In this document: positions 10,631 through 20,529 of the stretch, piece after piece
Numbering within the stretch: position 1 is the stretch's first letter
How the letters are laid out: each line of letters begins with the position of its first letter
Source of the DNA: Nemertoderma westbladi
Lineage: Eukaryota; Xenacoelomorpha; Nemertodermatida; Nemertodermatidae
Direction of reading: 5' to 3'
Assembly: GCA_032718475.1 (NCBI GenBank)
Contig: JAUCBJ010003125.1
Span: 1 to 34,758, forward strand
DNA: 34,758 nt
Notes under the pieces: model-generated
The model's input: the letters and a program-made list of their open reading frames with translations, nothing else
What the model was told of the DNA's origin: nothing
Database searches by the model: none
Program-made: the position numbers and the translations under genes

Positions 10631-12001
10631 TTAAACCGCTAATATTGCACAAACAGGCAGTAACTGAACTTGATAATCTATCAGAAGCACCATTAAATAT
10701 TCTGGCGTGTAGTTAATTCCATTTTGTAGAGCAATAAGGACACCTCCATGTGTTGAGATACAATCAAATTTTGAGCTACGCTCCATACGTATTAAGTTGT
10801 AACCAGTAAGGAATAATTCGCTATCGAGTATCTCAGGAGTAAGCCAAGTTTCAGTTATGCATATTATATTGTAGTCTCGGATCAGAATTGAATTTGCCAG
10901 TTTGCATCGCCTGTGTAGATTTAGAAGGCTACGAGCGTTGTATAACAACAGAGTTGGGACGGCAGTGGTTGAATTAGATGCGGTTGTGGACCCAACAGCA
11001 ACATGTATGGGTGAGTGGTACCCAGCATCGATGGTAGTGGATGCGGGGGACCCAGCAGCGACGGTTGTGGATGTGAGGTACCCAGCAGCGACTGTTGTGG
11101 ATGCGAGGGACCCAGCAGTGATGGTAGTGGGTGCAGGGGGCCCAGCAGCGACGGTTGTGGGTGCGGGGGACCCAGCAGTGATGGTTGTGGGTGCAGGAGA
11201 TCCAGCAGCGACAGTAGTGGGTGTGGGGGACCCAGCAGCAACGGTTGTGGGTGCGGGGGACCCAGCAGCGATGGCTGTGGATTCGAGGGACCCAGCAGCG
11301 ACGGTTGTGGGTGCGGGGGACGCAGCAGCGATGGTTGTGGGTGCGGGGGACCCAGCAGCGATTGCTGTGGATTCGAGGGACCCAGCAGCGACAGTTGTGG
11401 GTGCGGGGGACGCAGCAGCGACGGTTATGGGTGCGGGGGACCAAGCAGCAACCGTTACTGGTATTGTGTATTGCAATAGTGAATCTGACTGTCCCTCATC
11501 CAGTTGAGTGGGAGGAATGAAGGACACGCTCAATTGGTGATCGTCATTGTCATTCTGTCGATTAGATGCGGGGCCATTCGATCTGTAAAACGTTGGCGCT
11601 GAGCGTGTATTAGGCACGCTAGTATCGACCGCGGTAGGTACGTGATGAGAACCACGATTCGATATCGTGGCGACATCTATTACATCGCCTCGGTAGATTA
11701 TCCATTTTGTATTTGGTTCTGTAGATTGCCGTTCCCGACATTCCTGACGTAACTGGAACTGAAGTCGACTCTCAGCGGGCGTATAATCTGGAGAATTATA
11801 GACTCCCTGAAAGTGCTGTGAGCTACTTAGATTTCGCGCATTTTGTAGTAGCTGGATCCTTTCAGCAGATGGAACGGTGGCGACTATCGGCTGTGGCCTA
11901 TCGTCGCGAAGTGTTCCAACTCTCATAGCAAATACATCGGACTTGGATAGGGAAATCCCGAGTTCGTTTGCCACCGAAATAATGTTGTCCAAATCATCGT
12001 C
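10631..12001 (-). pseudogene. CR1/L2-like LINE: ORF1 C-terminal domain joined in frame to endonuclease N-terminus
   Basis: The segment begins after the TAG at 12002-12004. The first about 130 residues form the ORF1 RNA-binding region (AMRVGTLRDDRPQPIVATVP, NSPDYTPAESRLQFQLRQE, WIIYRGDVIDV). A Ser/Pro-rich stretch and about 15 decapeptide repeats follow. The frame then continues without a stop or an obvious new Met into LLLYNARSLLNLHRRCKLAN and IICITETWLTPEI, the N-terminal half of the endonuclease with the conserved Asn-Ala-Arg and catalytic Glu. The frame ends at a TAA near 10631. The ORF1-like and ORF2-like parts therefore appear to form one polyprotein in this copy, unless a stop and start were lost when the repeats expanded. 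Confidence 0.75.
11000..11455. repeat. 30-bp coding minisatellite (decapeptide repeat) within the LINE
   Basis: About 15 units of 30 bp, with GGGGGACCCAGCAGCGAC as a typical plus-strand core, encode on the minus strand a ten-residue repeat of the form SPAPTTVAAG with variants such as SLESTAIAAG. A two-unit combination (SPAPTTVAAG then SLESTAIAAG) appears twice, suggesting duplication of 60-bp or larger blocks. The period is a multiple of three, so the reading frame is kept, and most substitutions preserve an Ala/Thr/Pro/Ser-rich linker. Long open frames on the opposite strand are by-products of the repeat. Confidence 0.9.
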
Positions 12002-12069
12002 CTAATTGTTTGGGAGACCAGATATTTTAATATTATTTTTACGTTTATCGCGTTGCCCCTCTTCTCCCT

Positions 12070-12252
12070 TTAGTTGCCGCGCCAACAGTGCAACATTGGA
12101 AGACGCAATGGTTTGGTTTGAAACGCTTTGAGCCAGCGGTTCACGATGAAGGCGATTCCGACGATTGCGCCGAGTGTTTGGTTGTTGCCATTCTTCATTA
12201 TCATCACCCTGTCCTCCAGTTGAATGATCCTCTCATTCTCGTTGAGCTTCAA
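12070..12252 (-). pseudogene. CR1/L2-like LINE: middle of ORF1 coiled coil, out of frame
   Basis: LNENERIIQLEDRVMIMKNG continues the coiled-coil heptads of the upstream part in a different frame, showing a small indel near 12233-12252. It ends before the stretch that leads into RKNNIKISGLPNN, the start of the RNA-binding fold, in the frame of the next fragment. Confidence 0.6.
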
Positions 12253-12814
12253 ACGTCTCCCGAAGTGTATCTATTTGCATTTCGATATTATCTGCTTTGG
12301 TTGCACTCTCCTCTACGTGATCATCGTGATCAGATCGTAATGATCTTAATACCTTGTGACACTGATCGTCGTGGAACTGAATCAAACTCTTAAGATCAGC
12401 ATTGAGAGAGTTTAATTTTTCTTCTAAGCGTGTTTCCATCTTATTTATGTCGTTAGAAACTTTTGTTTGAAAGTTACGAAAGTTTTTGGCGATGCATTTG
12501 CCACAGTAAAAGTCGACCTGACCAAAGTCTGTGTCATCTTTTACTATGCATACCATCGCTACATTACACCTGCTGCCGGAGCATTCAACCTCTATCTCGT
12601 TTTGACCATCGTCGCGGTTTTTGTCCGTTGGTTGTTGCGCCGCGGAATAAGTGTCATGGCGTGGACATTTATTCGGCCCAGCGCCTGTCAGCTGAGGGCC
12701 CGAATTCTTCCCTTGTTTTTTCGTCGTCGCCTTCCCGGTAAGGCTGCCGCCGCTCTGACGGGGACTATTTCCAACAGAACCAGCCGTAGAGCTACAACGC
12801 CAGATATTTGACAT
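12233..12814 (-). pseudogene. CR1/L2-like LINE: ORF1 N-terminal part with PHD-like finger and coiled coil
   Basis: The start is set at the ATG at 12814-12812 (MSNIWRCSSTAG); an upstream TTG in the same frame is less likely. A low-complexity basic Gly/Ser/Gln-rich stretch is followed by a cysteine cluster, CSGSRC and later FYCGKCIAKNF, like the PHD-type finger at the start of L2-class ORF1 proteins. A long Leu/Glu/Lys coiled coil (METRLEEKLNSLNADLKSL) follows. Such proteins bind element RNA and multimerise; that role is family knowledge. The frame breaks near 12233. Confidence 0.7.
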
Positions 12815-13622
12815 CGCCAATATTTCTAGCAATCACTGCGTTGTCTTAATAATATTCGATGTTTGTCGTTTTCAATAATTATCCGTGATATAAATAAAAT
12901 ATAGCAGATTACATGTGGGCTGATTACTGAATTATGTGATTGAGATGTAAATCAATAAAATGCATATTAGGCCTACTTAAGTAAGTTATATAAGTTATTT
13001 ATTAAAACATTGGTGTGGCGGATTGTGGGAGTTATTTATTCACACTACAACAACTTGCTTCTTGATAAATACCATCATCCTTATTCCAGAACCAAGTTTG
13101 CCCTTAAAGGACTTACTATGATTCCTCACGTGGTCTCTTTAGTACTCTAGCTATGTCTAATATGTGTCAAGTGTCAAATACAATGAACACATTTCCAATT
13201 ATACACTATACAATACTGGAGGTGTCTCATTAGTCTCCGAGCTTGATACTTGAACGGAGCCACATCCGCTTTGCAGGGCATTGCTTTTACAGTGAGTTAC
13301 AGCCAGTACCAATCTTGTACATTGGTGGCCTCATGGAGAGAAAAAGCATGGCGGACAGCCCATAACTGTCATGAGACGCCTCTTAAAGTACACTAAGCCT
13401 TGAAGATGTGATATTTCTTACAAATGTCATGGTCATGGTTCGGGTACACATTTACACAAGCCGGCATAACATTCATAATAAACAGTATATATAATGCAGC
13501 TGCAATGCAGGAATGCAGCTCGCCGATAGTAGTACTGTAGTAGTAGTAGTTAGTAGTATAAGTTGTCTAATATAACCCTTTTTCAGATCTCTTCTTCCTA
13601 TTAAGTTGTGTAAACAATAACG
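12815..13622. other. Noncoding region before the upstream terminal exon
   Basis: No gene is recognised. It may include the LINE's 5' untranslated region. An inverted copy of the 4738-4794 segment lies at 13266-13318. A TAG-repeat block at 13502-13557 resembles 20802-20860 in the transporter's first intron. The last bases form the pyrimidine-rich tract and TTGCAG acceptor of the next exon. Confidence 0.4.
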
Positions 13623-13643
13623 CTTTGTTTTGTATACTTGCAG

Positions 13644-13944
13644 CTTGTATGCGACTACTAACTCTTTGGGTTGCGCTATTGGTCCAATAATTGGTGGGTC
13701 TATGACTCATGCCTTTGGCTTTCCGGTTGCCATCGCCTTATTCAGCGTTATAAGTTTGCTAATCATTCCGCCAGTAATCGCACTCCATTGCTACTATTGG
13801 TGCAACGGACGGGACATGTACCAACGTGCGGATAGATTCACACGAGTTGAGGAAGAAAATGAACCTTTACTGGCCGGAACCGGTAGTGGTTCTAATGGTA
13901 TAGTAAGACGACTTCCTAACAACAGAGAAGACAGCCTTATATGA
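13644..13944 (+). CDS. SLC18B1-like MFS transporter, intact terminal exon copy (upstream)
   Basis: The exon follows a TATACTTGCAG acceptor; its first base completes a Ser codon in phase with the donor of the exon ending at 22143. It encodes SLYATTNSLGCAIGPIIGG, the MFS helix-11 region, then a long hydrophobic last helix, and a cytoplasmic tail ending at the TGA at 13942-13944. Joined to exons 20223-20529 and 21240-22143 the sum is 1512 nt with no frame break, giving about 503 residues, comparable to SLC18B1-type vesicular polyamine/amine transporters. However, it lies 6.3 kb upstream of exon 1, so on this strand it can only end another, off-window copy, or be an isolated duplicate. It is about 98% identical to 32933-33234. 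Confidence 0.75.
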
Positions 13945-14007
13945 ATATTGCGACAGTTGGGGGATGTTTCAAAGGAAATATTATTGCAATACTGCGTATC
14001 ATATTTT

Positions 14008-14017
14008 AATAAATAAA
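14008..14017 (+). promoter_or_regulatory. Putative polyadenylation signal
   Basis: Overlapping AATAAA hexamers occur in AATAAATAAA, 63 bases after the stop codon of the upstream terminal exon. The downstream exon copy lacks an equivalent clean hexamer, because similarity ends near 33282, before this point. Confidence 0.5.
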
Positions 14018-14085
14018 TTGGACAACTTAAGACTGCCCGTTCAATAGAAGTGGATTAGGTGGGAGTGTGAATGTCAGGGGAGAGT

Positions 14086-14155
14086 GGCTGAACTGGTTAT
14101 AGCCCTACTGATGAGGCCTAATAGGCTGAAACGTACGTATAGCGCTGGTTCAACC
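14086..14155 (+). ncRNA. Type I hammerhead ribozyme
   Basis: All core elements of a self-cleaving hammerhead RNA are present. CTGATGA lies at 14108-14114. Stem II is GCCT/AGGC with an AAT loop, closed by a G-U wobble (14115-14127). GAAA lies at 14128-14131. A very short stem III ACG/CGT lies at 14131-14138, followed by cleavage position A14139, a GUA triplet. Stem I pairs CTA/TAG and GC/GC across one C-C mismatch. After an asymmetric internal loop of 8 versus 2 nt, TGAAC (14089-14093) pairs with GTTCA (14148-14152), and GG pairs with CC beyond. The loop could provide the stem I-stem II tertiary contact. A 3-bp stem III with a 2-nt loop is typical of Penelope-like element and animal retrozyme hammerheads, thought to cleave as dimers. 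Activity is inferred. Confidence 0.8.
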
Positions 14156-14159
14156 CACG

Positions 14160-16160
14160 GTGACGCGCTTTCTCATTTTTTTCAATTTCTGAACAAAACC
14201 ATAATATTACATCATATTTTAGGAAATACATAATAGGTTGGTTTGTGTTAAAAAATTCCAGTAAAACATGAACATTCAATTATGTTGATAATTATTATAT
14301 AATTAACCTTCACCAGTTGTTATATTGCACAGGTTTGGCCTTGGGGCTAAGTAATACTAACACAAGGCCAACTATCTCGCTCAAGAATATAATATTTTGT
14401 TCAATATTGTTATGATTGTATTTTCGGTTTTCTTCATTCCGTTATTCTTATCCGTGAATAATTACTTCAGCTCACTCACCCTCACCACGATTTATTGCTC
14501 GTTTATCTGATTTATCTGGTAGTGACGTAGTTGTTATATATCGCTCACGTCTAAAATTTATTACTAAAATATTCAAGTAAATAAAATATTCAAATCCAAA
14601 CTTTAAGCGAAATCAAAATACAGTAGCAGGTCGAGGTATCGATAGTTTTTGTGAAAATATTTTTGTGATTTCTTATTCTTTTGTTTAAATGTTAGGGATA
14701 GGGATTGTATTGATAAATGAGTTGCTGATGATGGGCCTGGTGATGGAAGCTGGTTGTGTGGTGCATTACTTTTAGGTAAACTACTGTATTAGTACCGGTA
14801 GGCCTACTGTACACTTTAAATTATTTTATGTCCATGTTTTCTACTTTTTTTCTACCTAGGCCTACTTAAATGATTTTGTGTACGTTTTTTTCGTATGTTT
14901 TAGAAGTGATAATAATAATTATTGACGGGAAGCACACTTAGCACTTAGCTACACATTTTAATGGTAACTATTGATTTAGATTATGTTGTTATCTCATGCT
15001 ACAGTAAGTACAAAGTTTTAGGTTGATTGGCTGGTTCGGTGTCCTGTAGAATATTTAGTACTGAAGTGAAGATCAACACACGTTGGTTTTGGTTGGCCGT
15101 GTGGCCGTTGGTAGAGACGTAAGTTGCATAACCATTATCGGATGAGTACAATTAGGTAGTGTAGAAGGATTACTGTCGGTTGTTTGTATGTTTGTATGTG
15201 TGAATAGTACACCAGCAGCCCCCAGATCACTCAATCTCAATACTTCATGTTCGCTATTAATTAACCCCTTTTCCATTGACCTACTGCTAAAAGATTTTAT
15301 AACGTGGATTTAACAATCTACATGATCTGATCTGTTAGTATGATATACTGTTGTAGGAGGGCATTTACAATAAACCAATCTCAAAGTATTTACATCTAAG
15401 TTACGTAACATAAGAAAACCATAGAAAACCGAACCACTCCACTTTATCAGTTTACCTTTGAACTAATCCAATGTTAGTTCACTAATTAAATTGTTGTTCT
15501 TTGGCTAAAATATATCAAACAATTGTATAAAATTACTCAACTACAGTATTACCCCAATATTCTTGAACATGATTTAATTAATATGATATCAAATGTTTAT
15601 TAAATAATACAAATCGTATTATTGCCTAAACTATTGGTAAGGAATAATACAAGATAAGTGGGGCGAGTCAAAACTGCGAGCCATATCGAGGGAATAAGAC
15701 CCCCTGTCAAATTTTATTGTTTCCTTAATAATTAATTACACTGTGGCCTTTTTCCATAAACCTGAATGTTTACTTACTATTAAATTAACTTTTTACTGTA
15801 TCATATAGGCTGTGTATGCCTAGATTAAATAATAATAATAATATATAATATATTAGATTTGTTTTAATTTTCTGAAGTTTGGCTCTCAATACACAAATCG
15901 CTATTATAACAAATTATTATTTATAATTATATCGCTGTTGTCCTTACAGTAGGTGTAGCAGTCTAGAGGCTCTCTATTAATTTATTGTAATCTATGTAGG
16001 ACCTTTAAATACGTTCATGCCAAGATACTATATTATGTACCCTACACTTCCTTGCGGATATTTATTCATAATGATAATAATAATAGTCTTATTATTATTT
16101 TATGTATAATCTTCGATACAGTTGTTGCTGAAATATCTTATTATTCAATGGAATATAGTT
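14160..16160. other. AT-rich intergenic region
   Basis: No gene is recognised on either strand. Two TAGGCCTA palindromes occur near 14803 and 14861, and short AAT/TAA runs near 15830 and 16070. The 67-residue minus-strand open frame at 15073-15276 has no recognisable family. No second hammerhead core was found. Confidence 0.45.
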
Positions 16161-19100
16161 AAAGTTGTAGACACTGCTACATAAATAAGTAGTTGTAGAT
16201 TAGAGTACACTGCTACATAAATAAGTAGTTGTAGAGTAGAGTACACTGCTACATAAATAAGTAGTTGTAGAGTAGAGTACACTGCTACATAAATAAGTAG
16301 TTGTAGATTAGAGTACACTGCTACATAAATAAGTAGTTGTAGAGTAGAGTACACTGCTACATAAATAAGTAGTTGTAGAGTAGAGTACACTGCTACATAA
16401 ATAAGTAGTTGTAGATTAGAGTACACTGCTACATAAATAAGTAGTTGTAGATTAGAGTACACTGCTACATAAATAAGTAGTTGTAGAGTAGAGTACACTG
16501 CTACATAAATAAGTAGTTGTAGATTAGAGTACACTGCTACATAAATAAGTAGTTGTAGAGTAGAGTACACTGCTACATAAATAAGTAGTTGTAGAATAGA
16601 GTACACTGCTACATAAATAAGTAGTTGTAGAGTAGAGTACACTGCTACATAAATAAGTACTGTAGTTGTAGAGTAGAGTACACTGCTACATAAATATAAG
16701 TAGTTGTAGAGTAGAGTGCACTGCTACATAAATAAGTAGTTGTAGAGTAGAGTACACTGCTACATAAATAAGTAGTTGTAGATTAGAGTACACTGCTACA
16801 TAAATAAGTAGTTGTAGAGTAGAGTACACTGCTACATAAATAAGTACTGTAGTTGTAGAGTAGAGTACACTGCTACATAAATAAGTAGTTGTAGATTAGA
16901 GTACACTGCTACATAAATAAGTAGTTGTAGAGTAGAGTACACTGCTACATAAATAAGTACTTGTAGAGTAGAGTACACTGCTACATAAATAAGTAGTTGT
17001 AGAGTAGAGTACACTGCTACATAAATAATTAGTTGTAGAGTAGAGTGCACTGCTACATAAATAAGTAGTTGTAGAGTAGAGTGCACTGCTACATAAATAA
17101 GTAGTTGTAGATTAGAGTACACTGCTACATAAATAAGTAGTTGTAGATTAGAGTACACTGCTACATAAATAAGTAGTTGTAGAGTAGAGTGCACTGCTAC
17201 ATAAATAAGTAATTGTAGAGTAGAGTACACTGCTACATAAATAAGTAGTTGTAGAGTAGAGTGCACTGCTACATAAATAAGTAGTTGTAGAGTAGAGTGC
17301 ACTGCTACATAAATAAGTAGTTGTAGAGTAGAGTGCACTGCTACATAAATAAGTAGTTGTAGAGTAGAGTGCACTGCTACATAAATAAGTAGTTGTAGAG
17401 TAGAGTGCACTGCTACATAAATAAGTAGTTGTAGAGTAGAGTACACTGCTACATAAATAAGTAGTTGTAGAGTAGAGTGCACTGCTACATAAATAAGTAG
17501 TTGTAGAGTAGAGTACACTGCTACATAAATAAGTAGTTGTAGAGTAGAGTACACTGCTACATAAATAAGTAGTTGTAGAGTAGAGTACACTGCTACATAA
17601 ATAAGTACTGTAGTTGTAGAGTAGAGTACACTGCTACATAAATATAAGTAGTTGTAGAGTAGAGTGCACTGCTACATAAATAAGTAGTTGTAGAGTAGAG
17701 TACACTGCTACATAAATAAGTAGTTGTAGAGTAGAGTACACTGCTACATAAATAAGTAGTTGTAGAGTAGAGTACACTGCTACATAAATAAGAAGTTATA
17801 GAGTAGAGTACACTGCTACATAAATAAGTAGTTGTAGAGTAGAGTACACTGCTACATAAATAAGTAGTTGTAGAGTAGAGTACACTGCTACATAAATAAG
17901 TAATGTAGTTGTAGAGTAGAGTACACTGCTACATAAATAAGTACTGTAGTTGTAGAGTAGAGTACACTGCTACATAAATAAGTAGTTGTAGAGTAGAGTA
18001 CACTGCTACATAAATAAGTAGTTGTATAGTAGAGTACACTGCTATATAAATAAGTAGTTGTAGAGTAGAGTACACTGCTACATAAATAAGTACTGTAGTT
18101 GTAGAGTAGAGTACACTGCTACATAAATAAGTAGTTGTAGAGTAGAGTACACTGCTACATAAATAAGTAGTTGTAGAGTAGAGTACACTGCTACATAAAT
18201 AAGTAGTTGTAGAGTAGAGTACACTGCTACATAAATAAGTACTGTAGTTGTAGAGTAGAGTACACTGCTACATAAATAAGTAGTTGTAGAGTAGACTACA
18301 CTGCTACATAAATAAGAAGTTGTAGAGTAGAGTACACTGCTACATAAATAAGAAGTTGTAGAGTAGAGTACACTGCTACATAAATAAGTAGTTGTAGAGT
18401 AGAGTACACTGCTACATAAATAAGAAGTTATAGAGTAGAGTACACTGCTACATAAATAAGTAGTTGTAGAGTAGAGTACACTGCTACATAAATAAGTAGT
18501 TGTAGAGTAGAGTACACTGCTACATAAATAAGTAGTTGTAGAGTAGAGTGCACTGCTACATAAATAAGTAGTTGTAGAGTAGAGTACACTGCTACATAAA
18601 TAAGTAGTTGTAGAGTAGAGTACACTGCTACATAAATAAGAAGTTATAGAGTAGAGTACACTGCTACATAAATAAGAAGTTATAGAGTAGAGTACACTGC
18701 TACATAAATAAGTAGTTGTAGAGTAGAGTACACTGCTACATAAATAAGTAGTTGTAGAGTAGAGTACACTGCTACATAAATAAGAAGTTATAGAGTAGAG
18801 TACACTGCTACATAAATAAGAAGTTATAGAGTAGAGTACACTGCTACATAAATAAGTAGTTGTAGAGTAGAGTACACTGCTACATAAATAAGAAGTTATA
18901 GAGTAGAGTACACTGCTACATAAATAAGTAGTTGTAGAGTAGAGTACACTGCTACATAAATAAGTAATTGTAGAGTAGAGTACACTGCTACATAAATAAG
19001 TAGTTGTAGAGTAGAGTACACTGCTATATAAATAAGTAGTTGTAGAGTAGAGTACACTGCTACATAAATAAGTAGTTGTAGATTAGAGTACACTGCTACA

Positions 19101-20009
19101 TAAATAAGTAGTTGTAGAGTAGAGTACACTGCTACATAAATAAGAAGTTGTAGAGTAGAGTACACTGCTACATAAATAAGTAGTTGTAGAGTAGAGTACA
19201 CTGCTACATAAATAAGTAGTTGTAGAGTAGAGTACACTGCTATATAAATAAAAAGTTATAGAGTAGAGTACACTGCTACATAAATAAGTAGTTGTAGAGT
19301 AGAGTACACTGCTATATAAATAAGTAGTTGTAGAGTAGAGTACACTGCTACATAAATAAGAAGTTATAGAGTAGAGTACACTGCTACATAAATAAGTAAT
19401 TGTAGAGTAGAGTACACTGCTACATAAATAAGAAGTTTTGTAGAGTACACTGCTACATAAATAAGTAGTTGTAGAGTAGAGTACACTGCTACATAAATAA
19501 GTAATTGTAGAGTAGAGTACACTGCTACATAAATAAGTAGTTGTAGAGTAGAGTACACTGCTACATAAATAAGAAGTTATAGAGTAGAGTACACTGCTAC
19601 ATAAATAAGAAGTTGTAGAGTAGAGTACACTGCTACATAAATAAGTAGTTGTAGAGTAGAGTACACTGCTACATAAATAAGTAGTTGTAGAGTAGAGTAC
19701 ACTGCTACATAAATAAGTAGTTGTAGAGTAGAGTACACTGCTACATAAATAAGAAGTTATAGAGTAGAGTACACTGCTACATAAATAAGTAGTTGTATAG
19801 TAGAGTACACTGCTACATAAATAAGAAGTTTTGTAGAGTACACTGCTATATAAATAAGTAGTTGTAGAGTAGAGTACACTGCTACATAAATAAGAAGTTG
19901 TATAGTAGAGTACACTGCTATATAAATAAGTAGTTGTAGAGTAGAGTACACTGCTATATAAATAAGTAGTTGTAGAGTAGAGTACACTGCTACATAAATA
20001 AGTAGTTGT
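16161..20009. repeat. 36-bp satellite array, about 107 units
   Basis: The array is a head-to-tail 36-bp unit containing CTACATAAATAAGTAGTTGT followed by a GTAGAGTAGAGTACACTG-type half. The period is a multiple of three, so open frames encoding repeats of LLIYVAVYSTLQ appear on the minus strand by chance. Variants are zoned: GATTAG-type units mostly at 16190-17160, GTGCAC-type units mostly at 16715-17480, AAGAAGTTATAG-type units mostly from 17790 onward, and TGCTATATAAAT-type units mainly near 18050 and after 19020. Occasional 2-4 base indels reset the frame. The array ends 213 bp before the transporter ATG. Confidence 0.97.
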
Positions 20010-20222
20010 TACAAGAAAGGGTGTAACCACCACTACTTCAGAGTACAAAGCTCCATATAGATCAGATTTGGTCCATTTTATGATATAAAATACAATAAAA
20101 TTATGCAATCTATAATTTTTTCTGTTTTACATACAAATTTACAGTTTTAGAAAAACTATAAATTTTAAATCTTTGATGGATAACTGAAACTTTGGAGACT
20201 CCCAAAGTACAAATGAAAGAAG
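20010..20222 (+). promoter_or_regulatory. Transporter 5' flank / 5' UTR candidate
   Basis: Only 213 bases separate the satellite from the ATG. The stretch is AT-rich with no clear TATA-initiator pair that I would defend. A pyrimidine-rich TTACAGTTTTAG near 20140 could be a 3' splice site for an upstream noncoding exon, so transcription may start inside or beyond the satellite. Confidence 0.3.
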
Positions 20223-20529
20223 ATGACATTACTGGATAACGGTTCTGGTACTAGTGGGAACACGTCTCCGTCGTTACCCCGCCGTTACCATGACATCCTT
20301 GAGACTGACGAGCGACCCCCACTGCTTCCAACCCGCAGTCGCGGACCATTCCCCCGCACCGGGTACTTACGGTTACTACGTAACCGCTACGTCTGCGGAG
20401 TCTCCCTGGTGTTCCATGCGTTTACAGTCGGTGGTCTACTCGCTCTGCCAGGGGCATTCTTTCCAATTATGTCGATAAATAAAGGATTTACAGAGTCGCT
20501 AATAGGGTTGTTATTTGGTATATATGCTG
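20223..20529 (+). CDS. SLC18B1-like MFS transporter, exon 1
   Basis: The ATG at 20223 opens a 102-codon exon ending CTG|GTAAGT at 20529/20530, phase 1. The first about 55 residues are a Pro/Arg/Ser-rich cytosolic N-terminus (PLLPTRSRGPFPRT). Transmembrane helix 1 follows (YVCGVSLVFHAFTVGGLLAL), then the start of helix 2 (SLIGLLFGIYAG). The family moves amines or polyamines in exchange for protons in vesicle membranes; that function is by homology only. Reading through the donor would add about 40 unrelated residues to a stop at 20649, so a retained-intron product would be truncated. The donor region is duplicated downstream at 20611. Confidence 0.8.

Larger units (their letters stand above)
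8058..12814 (-). mobile_element. CR1/L2-like non-LTR retrotransposon, inactivated
   Basis: On the minus strand the element reads as ORF1-like part (PHD-like zinc finger, coiled coil, RNA-binding fold), minisatellite hinge, apurinic-type endonuclease, reverse transcriptase and C-terminal region. Its start is taken at the ATG at 12814-12812. Lesions visible by reading are: a frame change near 12233-12252, an in-frame TAG at 12002-12004, a frame change near 10620-10650, a frame change at the T9 run 9436-9444 (A9 in the sense strand), and a deletion inside the RT near 9125-9135. The minisatellite at 7866-8045 is the probable 3' tail. The parts are annotated separately. Confidence 0.85.

Noticed and set aside
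10902-11520. Plus-strand open frames rich in Gly, Ala, Ser or Cys opposite the LINE
   Set aside because: They are antisense shadows of the 30-bp minisatellite; the minus strand carries the recognisable LINE domains on both sides.
14725-14760. Second hammerhead core (CTGATGATGG near 14726)
   Set aside because: No GAAA follows at the right distance and no stem II or stem I pairing is visible.
16161-20009. CRISPR-like regular array
   Set aside because: Units are contiguous with no unique spacers, and the context is eukaryotic.
16145-20108. Long minus-strand open frames encoding LLIYVAVYSTLQ or YLCSSVLYSTTT repeats
   Set aside because: They arise because the satellite unit is 36 bp, a multiple of three, without stops in those frames. 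There is no start context or non-repeat domain.
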